This document shows, in pieces, positions 11,506-18,454 of a stretch of 64,000 nucleotides of DNA. Where the stretch lies: positions 52,180 to 116,179 of IMG/VR virus record IMGVR_UViG_3300025840_000015; one strand, written 5' to 3'. The position numbers were made by a program, and so were the translations under genes. Under the pieces are notes generated by a model. That model was given only the letters and a program-made list of their open reading frames with translations, did not search any database and was not told the DNA's origin. The first letter of the stretch is position 1. Every line of letters begins with the position of its first letter. This stretch comes from a virus.

Positions 11506-11670
11506 TCAGAGAGATTCGATGATGGCGCGACGTGCTTGCATCGCGGTAAATTGATTGGGGAAAGTTGCGATCTTGGTGAAATCGTCTCTCCAGTATAGTG
11601 CCCATTTGGAGGTTCCCAGCATTGCTTGAACCTTGATGGGATTGTCGATTCCCAGTGGATAGGGTTTCAT
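11506..11670 (-). CDS. Hypothetical 54-residue protein
   Basis: MKPYPLGIDNPIKVQAMLGTSKWALYWRDDFTKIATFPNQFTAMQARRAIIESL. The WALYWRDDF-KIATFPNQFTAMQAR stretch looks like a small beta-alpha unit. First gene of the set; GGAGG precedes the ATG by 8 nt on the minus strand. Confidence 0.6.
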   Translation of the reverse strand: MKPYPLGIDNPIKVQAMLGTSKWALYWRDDFTKIATFPNQFTAMQARRAIIESL

Positions 11671-11752
11671 GGGGTTGCCTCCCTTGATTTCCTAATAATA
11701 CATGATCCATGCCATGCCACAACCACCAATGGACCAGTCCAAAAACTGGCAC

Positions 11753-11777
11753 AAAAAAAGGAAGACTCTCGCCTTCC
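11753..11777 (-). terminator. Rho-independent terminator
   Basis: GGAAGGCGAGAGTCTTCC followed by seven U on the minus-strand transcript; ends the gene at 11802-11966. Confidence 0.7.
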
Positions 11778-11801
11778 TCTGATAATGATTTCAGTAAAGA
11801 A

Positions 11802-11966
11802 TTACCGATTATGCAACTCTTTAAGAGACCGAACATAGAATTCCGTAAACCTTTCCATTCTTGTTGGACAAACAGTGCTTGGATCAAAATTGATGGCATT
11901 TTTAAGTGCCATCATCTCAATCATTTCATCATCCGTTAATTGACCTGCTTTTATAGGAAGAGACAT
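11802..11966 (-). CDS. Hypothetical 54-residue protein
   Basis: MSLPIKAGQLTDDEMIEMMALKNAINFDPSTV.... The LTDDEMIEMM helix is followed by a basic C-terminus (FTEFYVRSLKELHNR). Monocistronic with its own terminator. Confidence 0.6.
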   Translation of the reverse strand: MSLPIKAGQLTDDEMIEMMALKNAINFDPSTVCPTRMERFTEFYVRSLKELHNR

Positions 11967-12064
11967 GGTGGAATGCCCGATTGTGTTGAAATCATAACAT
12001 TAGTTATGCATAATGGACTGTTTCTTAATAATCATTTAATTATATTGTTACAGTCCTTAATAAT

Positions 12065-12331
12065 TTATACAACTACCCCTATTTTTGAATTGTAATACTT
12101 ATTGATCACTCTGGTTACAAACTCATAACACTTTATATCACAAAAACCATAATCATGGCAATTGTCTTCAAGATATGCATATATCTTCTCCTGTGCTCTT
12201 ACAGGAGAAGTAGTTGTATTGAATACTTCTAAAATATATTCGTTTATTTCTTTTATAGTTAAGTTAGAAACATCGCGTGAACACTGCCACTCCTCTCTGG
12301 CAATTAGAATCTTATTTTTGGAAATGATCAT
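12065..12331 (-). CDS. Hypothetical 88-residue protein
   Basis: MIISKNKILIAREEWQCSRDVSNLTIKEINEYI..., four Cys, helical with a hydrophobic end (KIGVVV). AT-rich surroundings. No family recognised. Confidence 0.6.
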   Translation of the reverse strand: MIISKNKILIAREEWQCSRDVSNLTIKEINEYILEVFNTTTSPVRAQEKIYAYLEDNCHDYGFCDIKCYEFVTRVINKYYNSKIGVVV

Positions 12332-12370
12332 GACTGTAATATATCTTTAAAATTATATATTTAATTGCAA

Positions 12371-12982
12371 TCAATTATTAAAAAGATTCATAAAAATACC
12401 ATCAGCACAATACATCCAACCTGTAGAAATATATTTTGTATTGGAAATTGGAGGAAGTCCTTGATGATGATATTCCCAAGTTGCCGGAAACAACAATATT
12501 TTTCCTTCTTTTGGTTTTACTGACTTTCCATTAATAAATTGAGTTTTTCCTCCTTCATAAACATCATTCAAATACCAAATATAGGTTAAAAATCTCCATC
12601 CCGGCGCTTCAGTAGCAGAATCATGATGTATTTTATAAAATTCATTAACTTTTGTTCTCTGTATCTGATATCCACTATCAGATTGCATTCCATAATCTGG
12701 AACTTTAAAATTGGGATTTAGTGATTTTACTTTATCTCTATACTCTCCAACAGCATCTAGTAAAGAATTATAAAAAATCTCATCTTCTTCTTCCCAACCA
12801 TCAAGATTAGTAATTAAAAGATCCCATGATCTTTTAATATCAAGATCTACTCCTTTACCTGTAAGTCCTTGAAATTTACGTTCATCCTTTTCAAATTTAT
12901 CAATTACATGTGAACAAAAATCAGAATCAAGTGAATTTTTTTTCGTAAAAATAAGTTCAGAGAAATAATCAATTTTACTCAT
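12371..12982 (-). CDS. 2OG-Fe(II) oxygenase (prolyl-4-hydroxylase type)
   Basis: A 203-residue double-stranded beta-helix dioxygenase. The iron triad is visible as YKIHHDSAT (H119-x-D121) and YHHQG (H172 or H173), with GKILLFPA as the strand before the distal His and a basic residue about 10 further on for 2-oxoglutarate. Related proteins are common in T4-like cyanophages; substrates are unknown, with protein or nucleic-acid hydroxylation proposed. ATGA overlap with the gene downstream in the set starting at 13197. Confidence 0.85.
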   Translation of the reverse strand: MSKIDYFSELIFTKKNSLDSDFCSHVIDKFEKDERKFQGLTGKGVDLDIKRSWDLLITNLDGWEEEDEIFYNSLLDAVGEYRDKVKSLNPNFKVPDYGMQSDSGYQIQRTKVNEFYKIHHDSATEAPGWRFLTYIWYLNDVYEGGKTQFINGKSVKPKEGKILLFPATWEYHHQGLPPISNTKYISTGWMYCADGIFMNLFNN

Positions 12983-13197
12983 AATTTACCATCAACTGTT
13001 CCACTATATGATGATGAATCTCCCCAACCATCTTGTTTTGCCTTAAGATAAAATCTTGTTGCTTTAACACAGTTTTCTTTCTTAAGAGATGTTAGTATTG
13101 GATTTCCTTCTTTATCGTATGAGTTCCACATTTTCCAACGTGATTCTTCCACGTAAAATGCACCATCATCAAAGTATTCTTTTAGATCATCCATCAT
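12979..13197 (-). CDS. Conserved 72-residue protein
   Basis: MMDDLKEYFDDGAFYVEESRWKMWNSYDKEGNPILTS.... The SRWKMWNSYDKEGNPI and RFYLKAKQDGWG patterns are familiar from small cyanophage proteins. Four-nt overlaps on both sides, between the oxygenase and the gene at 13194. Confidence 0.65.
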   Translation of the reverse strand: MMDDLKEYFDDGAFYVEESRWKMWNSYDKEGNPILTSLKKENCVKATRFYLKAKQDGWGDSSSYSGTVDGKL

Positions 13198-13613
13198 TTA
13201 TGCTCCCAAAAATCATCCCATTCTTTCTTGGTAGTGATATCTAATTTAGCACGTTGATTGTAGTATTCTGCTTCACGAAGATTATACTCTTGACACTGTT
13301 GTTTTTCCTGATCCGATGCTGCTTTATCGCACATTGCATTCAGTTCTTCTTCAGTATAATTAAAGTGCGTAATGTTACTATCAGAACATGTAATACCTCC
13401 AGTTAAATTATCAGAAGGTCCATTAATAAATGCCAAAACTGCTGCTGCTTTATCTTGTTTTTGCTTATGATAATCTTTCCATTCTTTTACAGCTTCATTT
13501 AGATCATAAACAAATGTCAAAAAAGAATAGTTATCATCATCAAGATACTCTCCAACTATATCAGCAAGACGATCCTTTATTTGTTGATGATGCAAATCAA
13601 TTTCCTTTTTCAT
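13194..13613 (-). CDS. Hypothetical 139-residue protein
   Basis: From MKKEIDLHHQQIKDRLADIVGEY the protein is helical and charged, with three Cys. It overlaps the 55-residue gene upstream by 17 nt. An in-frame ATG farther up would overlap that gene by 62 nt and is less likely. Confidence 0.6.
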   Translation of the reverse strand: MKKEIDLHHQQIKDRLADIVGEYLDDDNYSFLTFVYDLNEAVKEWKDYHKQKQDKAAAVLAFINGPSDNLTGGITCSDSNITHFNYTEEELNAMCDKAASDQEKQQCQEYNLREAEYYNQRAKLDITTKKEWDDFWEHK

Positions 13614-13764
13614 TGAGTTTCTCCTCAAGTTCATCAATTCTAACATAAAGATCTTCAATTAGCGAAGTAAGGTTGTAGAAGTTGACTTTACCAACCTCAT
13701 AGTATCCATTATCTGCTGTAACTTCACTGAAGATTTGTCTCCATTGTGGTGTTCTTTCAGTCAT
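13597..13764 (-). CDS. Hypothetical 55-residue protein
   Basis: MTERTPQWRQIFSEVTADNGYYEVGKVNFYNL..., then a coiled-coil end (LYVRIDELEEKLNEKGN). Start overlaps the stop of the gene upstream by 1 nt (TAATG). Confidence 0.6.
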   Translation of the reverse strand: MTERTPQWRQIFSEVTADNGYYEVGKVNFYNLTSLIEDLYVRIDELEEKLNEKGN

Positions 13765-13892
13765 TACAAGTGCCCATAGTTTTGTTGATAATAAAGAAAT
13801 CTTTGCATTGATGGTTTAACATTTAAACTTTCACAACATCTCAAATATGAAATGAATTCATACCAAGGTGCTGTAGGATCTGTGTCACTCAT
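13764..13892 (-). CDS. Hypothetical 42-residue protein
   Basis: MSDTDPTAPWYEFISYLRCCESLNVKPS..., ends YYQQNYGHL. Adjacent Cys pair. TAATG overlaps on both sides place it in one translational chain with its neighbours. Confidence 0.55.
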   Translation of the reverse strand: MSDTDPTAPWYEFISYLRCCESLNVKPSMQRFLYYQQNYGHL

Positions 13893-14050
13893 TATTTCAA
13901 CCTTTGAGATTCTAAACCTGTTACTTCTACTCCTCTGGAGATCATTTTCATCATTGCTTGTTGGGCAGTTTGTAATTCAAAATAAACTGCCCATTTTTGC
14001 TCATCCATGTATTTGTAACCTACTTTAGAAAATTCAACAGGAGATTTCAT
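13892..14050 (-). CDS. Hypothetical 52-residue protein
   Basis: MKSPVEFSKVGYKYMDEQKWAVYFELQTAQQAMMKM..., a helix-rich peptide directly downstream of CP12 and overlapping its stop by 1 nt. Confidence 0.6.
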   Translation of the reverse strand: MKSPVEFSKVGYKYMDEQKWAVYFELQTAQQAMMKMISRGVEVTGLESQRLK

Positions 14051-14277
14051 CAATCGTCGTAAATTTTACATTCAAGTGCATTTGGATTTGCATCACAATA
14101 CAATTCTAGTGGAGTTGGATCATGAGTATCATCTGGATGATTCAACTTATATGCTTCAAGTTGTTCCAGTTCAGACTCAATGTGACGGCGACGTTGTGCA
14201 GAAATGTTAGGATTCTCCAGTTCATCCTTGTCCATTTCAATGTGTTTGTTGATATTTTCCATTGTTTGTATCGACAT
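14050..14277 (-). CDS. cp12: CP12-like Calvin cycle inhibitor
   Basis: 75 residues. The C-terminus PLELYCDANPNALECKIYDD is the GAPDH-binding end of CP12, with the disulfide pair C61/C70 and the invariant ECxIYDD. CP12 is a disordered redox switch that ties glyceraldehyde-3-phosphate dehydrogenase and phosphoribulokinase into an inactive complex; phage copies are thought to slow carbon fixation and favour the pentose phosphate route. The N-terminal half is helical and has no Cys, so the first disulfide of plant CP12 is absent. A second Met at 14262 is an alternative start. Confidence 0.85.
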   Translation of the reverse strand: MSIQTMENINKHIEMDKDELENPNISAQRRRHIESELEQLEAYKLNHPDDTHDPTPLELYCDANPNALECKIYDD

Positions 14278-14282
14278 AATAC

Positions 14283-14507
14283 TTATTTATTAAAAAACAT
14301 ACCAAAATTGCCACTATCTCCCTTTTTTCTAGACTCAAGTTTATCTAGAATATCATCAGTTGATCTGAGAGTTTCAATTTCAAAAATTAGTTTTGATAGT
14401 GTTGTGCATATTATAGGACGTTCTTGTCTTGCTGCAAATGCAAGAGCATTTCTGAGAGATGCTTCTGCTTCTTTCAAAGAATCATCTACAGTTTTACTAA
14501 TTGCCAT
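14283..14507 (-). CDS. Conserved 74-residue helical protein
   Basis: MAISKTVDDSLKEAEASLRNALAFAARQERP..., a helical protein ending GDSGNFGMFFNK. The LKEAE-LRNALAFAA-ERP pattern is conserved in cyanophages. It lies 5 nt upstream of cp12. Confidence 0.65.
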   Translation of the reverse strand: MAISKTVDDSLKEAEASLRNALAFAARQERPIICTTLSKLIFEIETLRSTDDILDKLESRKKGDSGNFGMFFNK

Positions 14508-14508
14508 T

Positions 14509-14661
14509 TCAATTTCTCCAGTTTTTAATTTCTTCTTGAATGATGAGTTTCAGTTCTTCATCTGACATTTCATTCATCCATGACCACATTGGATCTTCTC
14601 GATCCCAATCAAAAGTAAATGATCCATCATCATTCAATGTTATCTTTAGACTGTTTTTCAC
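14509..14661 (-). CDS. Acidic 50-residue protein with GTG start
   Basis: A GTG start gives (M)KNSLKITLNDDGSFTFDWDR.... The NDDGSFTFDWD-DP-WSW beginning is a pattern of small cyanophage proteins, which supports the frame although no ATG is available before residue 22. It overlaps the end of the coiled-coil gene by 32 nt. Confidence 0.5.
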   Translation of the reverse strand: MKNSLKITLNDDGSFTFDWDREDPMWSWMNEMSDEELKLIIQEEIKNWRN

Positions 14662-14986
14662 GCTTTCTGACTGATTTTAGTGATTTAAGTTCAATTTTGA
14701 TATTTTGATATGCTGTTTCAGCATCAATCTTACCACCAAGTTCCATGGCGCAAATCATATCGACTCTTGTCCCAAAATGTGCAAGTGCTCTTTCAAAATT
14801 GTCTAGATCTTCATACATACTGATTACAGGATTAACTTCATTATACAGAATATCTATACGTGAATCAAGTGAGTTTTCAAGACGATACAATTCATTGGTT
14901 GTTCCAACATTTTCCTCCTCAAGAATTTCTACTCTCCTTTCAAGTTGTGTTAATTTATTTCTCCAGAGAGATTTCCATTTTATCAT
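14630..14986 (-). CDS. Coiled-coil protein, 118 residues
   Basis: Residues 8-50 form a leucine-heptad coiled coil (LTQLERRVEILEEENVGTT...). The remainder is helical with a basic C-terminal end (SVRKREKQSKD). Function unknown. Confidence 0.65.
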   Translation of the reverse strand: MIKWKSLWRNKLTQLERRVEILEEENVGTTNELYRLENSLDSRIDILYNEVNPVISMYEDLDNFERALAHFGTRVDMICAMELGGKIDAETAYQNIKIELKSLKSVRKREKQSKDNIE

Positions 14987-15006
14987 AGCACTTTAAATCC
15001 AATAGG

Positions 15007-15186
15007 TCAAGTTGTTTTGTTTGATATCTTATACTGATTCTTCCTAAGTTTTAATGACTTAATATACTTTTGCCTGTGTTCCTCACATTGAAAGTAACAT
15101 GTCTTTTCATTTCCATGATCATTAAATACCAACTTCCATGTCATTGATGGATATGGAAACTTATCTTCTTTTGCTTTTCTAGTCAT
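15007..15186 (-). CDS. Small basic protein with CxxxH
   Basis: MTRKAKEDKFPYPSMTWKLVFNDHG..., then CYFQCEEHRQKYIKSL, a possible partial zinc site; strongly basic C-terminus. Its ATG overlaps the stop of the gene upstream by 8 nt. Confidence 0.6.
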   Translation of the reverse strand: MTRKAKEDKFPYPSMTWKLVFNDHGNEKTCYFQCEEHRQKYIKSLKLRKNQYKISNKTT

Positions 15187-15313
15187 TTTCAAGGTCCTTT
15201 AAATAATCAATCCACCATTGAGGATCTTTGGTTTTTTTCCAATTAGGAACTTCCATTCCTTTCTCAGAATAATATTCAAACAGAGCACTATCTATAATCT
15301 GTGCGGTCTCCAT
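15179..15313 (-). CDS. Hypothetical 44-residue protein
   Basis: METAQIIDSALFEYYSEKGMEVPNWKKTKDPQWW.... The start is chosen at 15313; it overlaps the acidic tail of the membrane protein gene by 26 nt. Confidence 0.5.
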   Translation of the reverse strand: METAQIIDSALFEYYSEKGMEVPNWKKTKDPQWWIDYLKDLEND

Positions 15314-15497
15314 ATTCTTCTTCCTCCTCATCAACGTCAGCATATGGATTTTCCACATAGGGTCCTCTTCTTCGTAAAGGTTCTTTTCTGACATAGGACT
15401 GTTCTTGATTGACTGCAGCAATCCATACACTGAGTTTCATTATAATCCATATGATTGCTATTGGAAAAAAACAGGAAAGAAGAATTAATGTTTTCAT
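15288..15497 (-). CDS. Membrane protein with acidic tail, 69 residues
   Basis: MKTLILLSCFFPIAIIWIIMKLSVWIAAV is a signal anchor, followed by a basic patch (RKEPLRRRG) and an acidic tail (DVDEEEEEYGDRTD). ATGA overlap with the gene upstream fixes the start. Confidence 0.6.
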   Translation of the reverse strand: MKTLILLSCFFPIAIIWIIMKLSVWIAAVNQEQSYVRKEPLRRRGPYVENPYADVDEEEEEYGDRTDYR

Positions 15498-15694
15498 CCG
15501 TCCAACTCCCAACACTTGTTAAATCTATCTCTTAATTGATTTAGTTTAACTTTTTCTTGATATTCTAAAATGTAACCATTTATTAACTTTTCTTGTTCAG
15601 TAAGTGAAATACGATGTCTGAGTTTAATGTCAATCAAATGAACCATATCCATGTAGAATTCATTTCCTTTTGCAATAAACTCATCGTAGTTCAT
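15494..15694 (-). CDS. Hypothetical 66-residue protein
   Basis: MNYDEFIAKGNEFYMDMVHLIDIKLRHRISLTEQE..., all helical. ATGA overlaps on both sides. Confidence 0.6.
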   Translation of the reverse strand: MNYDEFIAKGNEFYMDMVHLIDIKLRHRISLTEQEKLINGYILEYQEKVKLNQLRDRFNKCWELDG

Positions 15695-15939
15695 ATGATC
15701 TCTCTATTTTGAAAATATTGAAGAGTTTCTTTTAGACTTCCAATATGCTCATGATTGATTGTAATCTGAGGATATTCTGCATCTTTACCAAACTCTGCAC
15801 GAAACTGACGATCACTAAAGTGAACACCAAGTTCATATTCAAGATATTCTCCACCTAAACTCTTGAGTAACATACGAATTCTCTCACATTCCTGACTACC
15901 GTCAGTATAAAGAATTGCACTAATCTTTTTATCAGTCAC
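15691..15939 (-). CDS. Glutaredoxin-like protein with single Cys
   Basis: 82 residues from a GTG start preceded by GGAGG. The fold signature is clear: a strand ISAILYTDGS, then QEC at the active-site position, a YPQITI cis-proline strand and a GSLKETLQYF helix. The usual CxxC is reduced to one Cys (S-Q-E-C), so it may act as a monothiol or non-catalytic glutaredoxin. An ATG start 17 codons upstream (15990) is possible but would overlap the next gene by 59 nt. Confidence 0.65.
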   Translation of the reverse strand: MTDKKISAILYTDGSQECERIRMLLKSLGGEYLEYELGVHFSDRQFRAEFGKDAEYPQITINHEHIGSLKETLQYFQNREII

Positions 15940-16249
15940 GTTGCCTCCAATCATCTGGTCTTTCTTGACTAAACCATTCAGCAATTTCATCTGCAGATTT
16001 GAAACCAGTTTTATGGTTAGATGGATCTGGATCTCCCAGACCCATCTTATTCATAAAATCATCCAAATCTCCCTCAACCATATCAGGATTAGATGCAGTT
16101 CTCCTTGCTTTATTCAACCATTCTCTTGCAGTTGTATTTGACTTGGCAAGTTTTTCTGCCCAAATCATTTCATCTAGAGAAACTTCTTCTTGATTTACAA
16201 TTTTATTACAAATTGCTTCAAGTTGAAGTCTATATTTCGTGGATAACAT
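15932..16249 (-). CDS. Conserved 105-residue cyanophage protein
   Basis: MLSTKYRLQLEAICNKIVNQEEVSLDEMIWAEKLAKSN.... The helical N-terminus with EMIWAEKLAK-N-TAREWL and GLGDPDPSNHKTGF is a pattern common to many T4-like cyanophages; function unknown. Overlaps the glutaredoxin-like gene by 8 nt. Confidence 0.7.
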   Translation of the reverse strand: MLSTKYRLQLEAICNKIVNQEEVSLDEMIWAEKLAKSNTTAREWLNKARRTASNPDMVEGDLDDFMNKMGLGDPDPSNHKTGFKSADEIAEWFSQERPDDWRQRD

Positions 16250-16268
16250 AATTCTTCTCTTGTTAAAT

Positions 16269-16508
16269 TTATTTATTTTGATATTCTTTCATAATTTCTT
16301 CTGCCATTTTAATTGATCTCCTCCAAATAATATATTTGACAATTGGATTCTTTGGATTGTTTAAAATCCACCAAATATGCTTTTTAAAGTAGAAACTAAT
16401 TATCTTACTGGTGTAAGTTACAAAAGATGCTACACTATTATCAGTAACAATTAAGTAAAGAAATATACTAAAAGTAAAATAACAAAAATAAATGTAATTG
16501 CTATTCAT
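16269..16508 (-). CDS. Membrane protein, 79 residues
   Basis: MNSNYIYFCYFTFSIFLYLIV is one membrane segment; a second weaker one (SFVTYTSKIISFYF) may follow. C-terminal part basic and helical. Overlaps the gene upstream by 8 nt. Confidence 0.55.
   Translation of the reverse strand: MNSNYIYFCYFTFSIFLYLIVTDNSVASFVTYTSKIISFYFKKHIWWILNNPKNPIVKYIIWRRSIKMAEEIMKEYQNK
16270..16277 (-). promoter_or_regulatory. Possible late promoter AATAAATA
   Basis: T4-type late -10 box, 20 nt upstream of the start of the gene at 15932-16249. Confidence 0.5.
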
Positions 16509-16710
16509 CTGTTCCCCCATATAATCCGACTTCTTCCTCATCAATATTGTAAAGATATTCCAATACTTCTTTTCTCAAATCCATCAATTCTTGAAAACAT
16601 CCTTGAGAGTATGCACATTGCCTAAGTTCAGAGTCTGGTTTTAACACGCTTTCAATGAAAAGTGCTCTTGCAAGAGATTTCTTTTGTTTTTTGTCCATGT
16701 TGGAAATCAT
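16501..16710 (-). CDS. Hypothetical 69-residue protein
   Basis: MISNMDKKQKKSLARALFIESVLKPDSELRQ..., helical, acidic end. The ATGA overlap favours the start at 16710; MDKKQ at 16698 is the alternative. Confidence 0.6.
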   Translation of the reverse strand: MISNMDKKQKKSLARALFIESVLKPDSELRQCAYSQGCFQELMDLRKEVLEYLYNIDEEEVGLYGGTDE

Positions 16711-16925
16711 CCTTTAGATTTGGATTTGAGTTGTTTTTTGATGTAAGAAACTGCCGATGGATAATTCTTAGCAGTATGCCACTGCTTACCATTATGTAGG
16801 ATAATGAACTTTTTTGATCCACCGATACTTAATGCAACCCATTCTCCATTTTTGGTAATGTATCCGTTAGGATACCCAGGAATAGGATCCAAAAGAGTTT
16901 CGTTTTGAACGTGCCAACCATCCAT
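16707..16925 (-). CDS. Hypothetical 72-residue protein
   Basis: MDGWHVQNETLLDPIPGYPNGYITKNGEWVALSIGGSKKF...: a beta-rich N-terminus with Gly-Trp hairpins and a basic helical end (SYIKKQLKSKSKG). Follows the 46-residue gene by 1 nt. Confidence 0.6.
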   Translation of the reverse strand: MDGWHVQNETLLDPIPGYPNGYITKNGEWVALSIGGSKKFIILHNGKQWHTAKNYPSAVSYIKKQLKSKSKG

Positions 16926-16926
16926 A

Positions 16927-17067
16927 TCAATAAACAATAGTAGAGGACATTACCCGTGCATTTGGGTATTGAGAAAGAGCAACGCGAATCGCTTCATCAC
17001 GATTTCGAGCATAACACTCCACGTAAAAGGTTTGACCGCTAACCATGCACATGACACGATGCCTCAT
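16927..17067 (-). CDS. Hypothetical 46-residue protein
   Basis: MRHRVMCMVSGQTFYVECYARNRDEAIRVALSQYP..., a small beta-beta-alpha-beta shape like a degenerate double-stranded-RNA or RRM half domain; that comparison is weak. Starts 11 nt after the helicase. Confidence 0.6.
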   Translation of the reverse strand: MRHRVMCMVSGQTFYVECYARNRDEAIRVALSQYPNARVMSSTIVY

Positions 17068-17078
17068 GATTCAAATCC

Positions 17079-18332
17079 TCACTTGTTGATTGTAGAGATG
17101 ATGGGTTCGCCATGGACAAAGATGGTATCAGACACTGCCTGAACCCTCCTTGCTGTCCCGATCCCAGTGTTATTATACACCGGAACATGGACGAAACCAT
17201 AGGGTTTTACAAATTCTTCACTTTTGTCTGGAGTCAAGGAACCTTCTGAGAGGCGCCTAGAATCGTCTGGATGAAGGCGGATTACCCTACCAATGGTTTG
17301 TGCCATGGCAATGTAATCAAGGTTCCTCATGAGGATACAGGATGTCAATCCAGGGCAATCAATACCCTCTGAAAGAATACTGTAATGAAGAACAACAAAC
17401 TTCCTACCGTTTTCTTTGCCATAAGACTTCAATGTATCGAAGAATACATCACGATCTACTTTATTTCCATTGATAAATGCGCCATACTTTGCAGTAATCC
17501 AGAACAAATCATATCCAAAAGACTGAATCTCTTTCATGAAATCAGTCTCTGCAAGCATACGAATCAAAACCTTAGTATTTGGTGCTGCTACAAGAACCTT
17601 ATCCATATTGTCTTCATTGACAATTGTATCAAGAAGAGTCATACAATCACGTTCTGCACCGAACTCCTTGTCCCTAACAGAATTGATGGTATGAGTCTTA
17701 ATCTTTGGCGAAACAATATGTCCCTTAGAAACCATCTCTGGTGCAGATACATTCACAATAATCTGACCATAAACATCACTACGATTCATTCCTGGTTTAT
17801 TTGCCTTCAAAGAATACTTTGGTGTTGCAGTGTATGAATAGAAACGATCACAAGACTTGGAAAGTTGCTCAACTGCAGGAAAGAAATTCTTCTGGATAGA
17901 ATTATGTGCTTCATCAATATGTGCAGTATCTACCTTGATACCAGACTCAATAATACGATGAAGAGAATGATATGTGGTAAAGATCAGTTTATGACCTTCT
18001 GTTTTATCAAACCAGTTCTTGATTACTTTTGGATTTGTTGAAGACTTATGCTTAGTCTCTCCACTATGGCAATGAAATACCGAAGCATTGGTAATAAACT
18101 CCAAATACTCATTAGAAAGTTGATTTGCAAGCATCAACCTAGGAGCAACCACAACAACAGTTTGTGATTCTTCCTTCTTGAACTCACGAATAGTGTCATA
18201 AACACCAATAAGAGTCTTACCTGCACCAGTCACAGCGCAAATGATTCCCTTATGGTAGACAGTCATTTTATTGGTAGCATCAGTCTGATGATCACGGAGA
18301 ATCATGGTGGTAATTGGATCAACTGAAGACAT
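17079..18332 (-). CDS. DEAH-box SF2 helicase, UvsW-like
   Basis: 417 residues with the full SF2 set: Walker A AVTGAGKT (33-40), DEAH (140-143), SYTATP motif III (166-171) and QTIGRVIR motif VI (345-352). In T4, UvsW unwinds R-loops and branched intermediates, ending origin-dependent replication and driving recombination-dependent replication. T4 UvsW has an extra N-terminal DNA-binding domain (about 500 residues in all); this protein starts almost at motif I and lacks it. It could be UvsW without that domain or the second SF2 helicase seen in some cyanophages. Own promoter at 18423-18451. Confidence 0.8.
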   Translation of the reverse strand: MSSVDPITTMILRDHQTDATNKMTVYHKGIICAVTGAGKTLIGVYDTIREFKKEESQTVVVVAPRLMLANQLSNEYLEFITNASVFHCHSGETKHKSSTNPKVIKNWFDKTEGHKLIFTTYHSLHRIIESGIKVDTAHIDEAHNSIQKNFFPAVEQLSKSCDRFYSYTATPKYSLKANKPGMNRSDVYGQIIVNVSAPEMVSKGHIVSPKIKTHTINSVRDKEFGAERDCMTLLDTIVNEDNMDKVLVAAPNTKVLIRMLAETDFMKEIQSFGYDLFWITAKYGAFINGNKVDRDVFFDTLKSYGKENGRKFVVLHYSILSEGIDCPGLTSCILMRNLDYIAMAQTIGRVIRLHPDDSRRLSEGSLTPDKSEEFVKPYGFVHVPVYNNTGIGTARRVQAVSDTIFVHGEPIISTINK

Positions 18333-18341
18333 TATAGCAAT

Positions 18342-18365
18342 AAAAAAGGATACCGTGTGGTATCC
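18342..18365 (-). terminator. Rho-independent terminator
   Basis: GGATACC (18348-18354) with GGTATCC (18359-18365) and six U on the minus-strand transcript. It ends transcripts coming from the tail-fibre genes. Confidence 0.75.
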
Positions 18366-18422
18366 TGTGACACTTATTAAACTGTCTTAAAGCTATTATT
18401 TCTCTTCAACCGGGACAAACCT

Positions 18423-18451
18423 AGTCTATAGAGGTTTTAACGATCTGTCAA
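18423..18451 (-). promoter_or_regulatory. Sigma70-type early promoter of the helicase
   Basis: -35 TTGACA (18446-18451), 17-nt spacer, -10 TAGACT (18423-18428). Confidence 0.75.
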
Positions 18452-18454
18452 GTC

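Noticed and set aside
14284-14291. AATAAATA box just upstream of cp12 as a late promoter for cp12
   Set aside because: It lies only 6 bp before the ATG, so transcription would start inside the gene; it also overlaps the end of the preceding gene.
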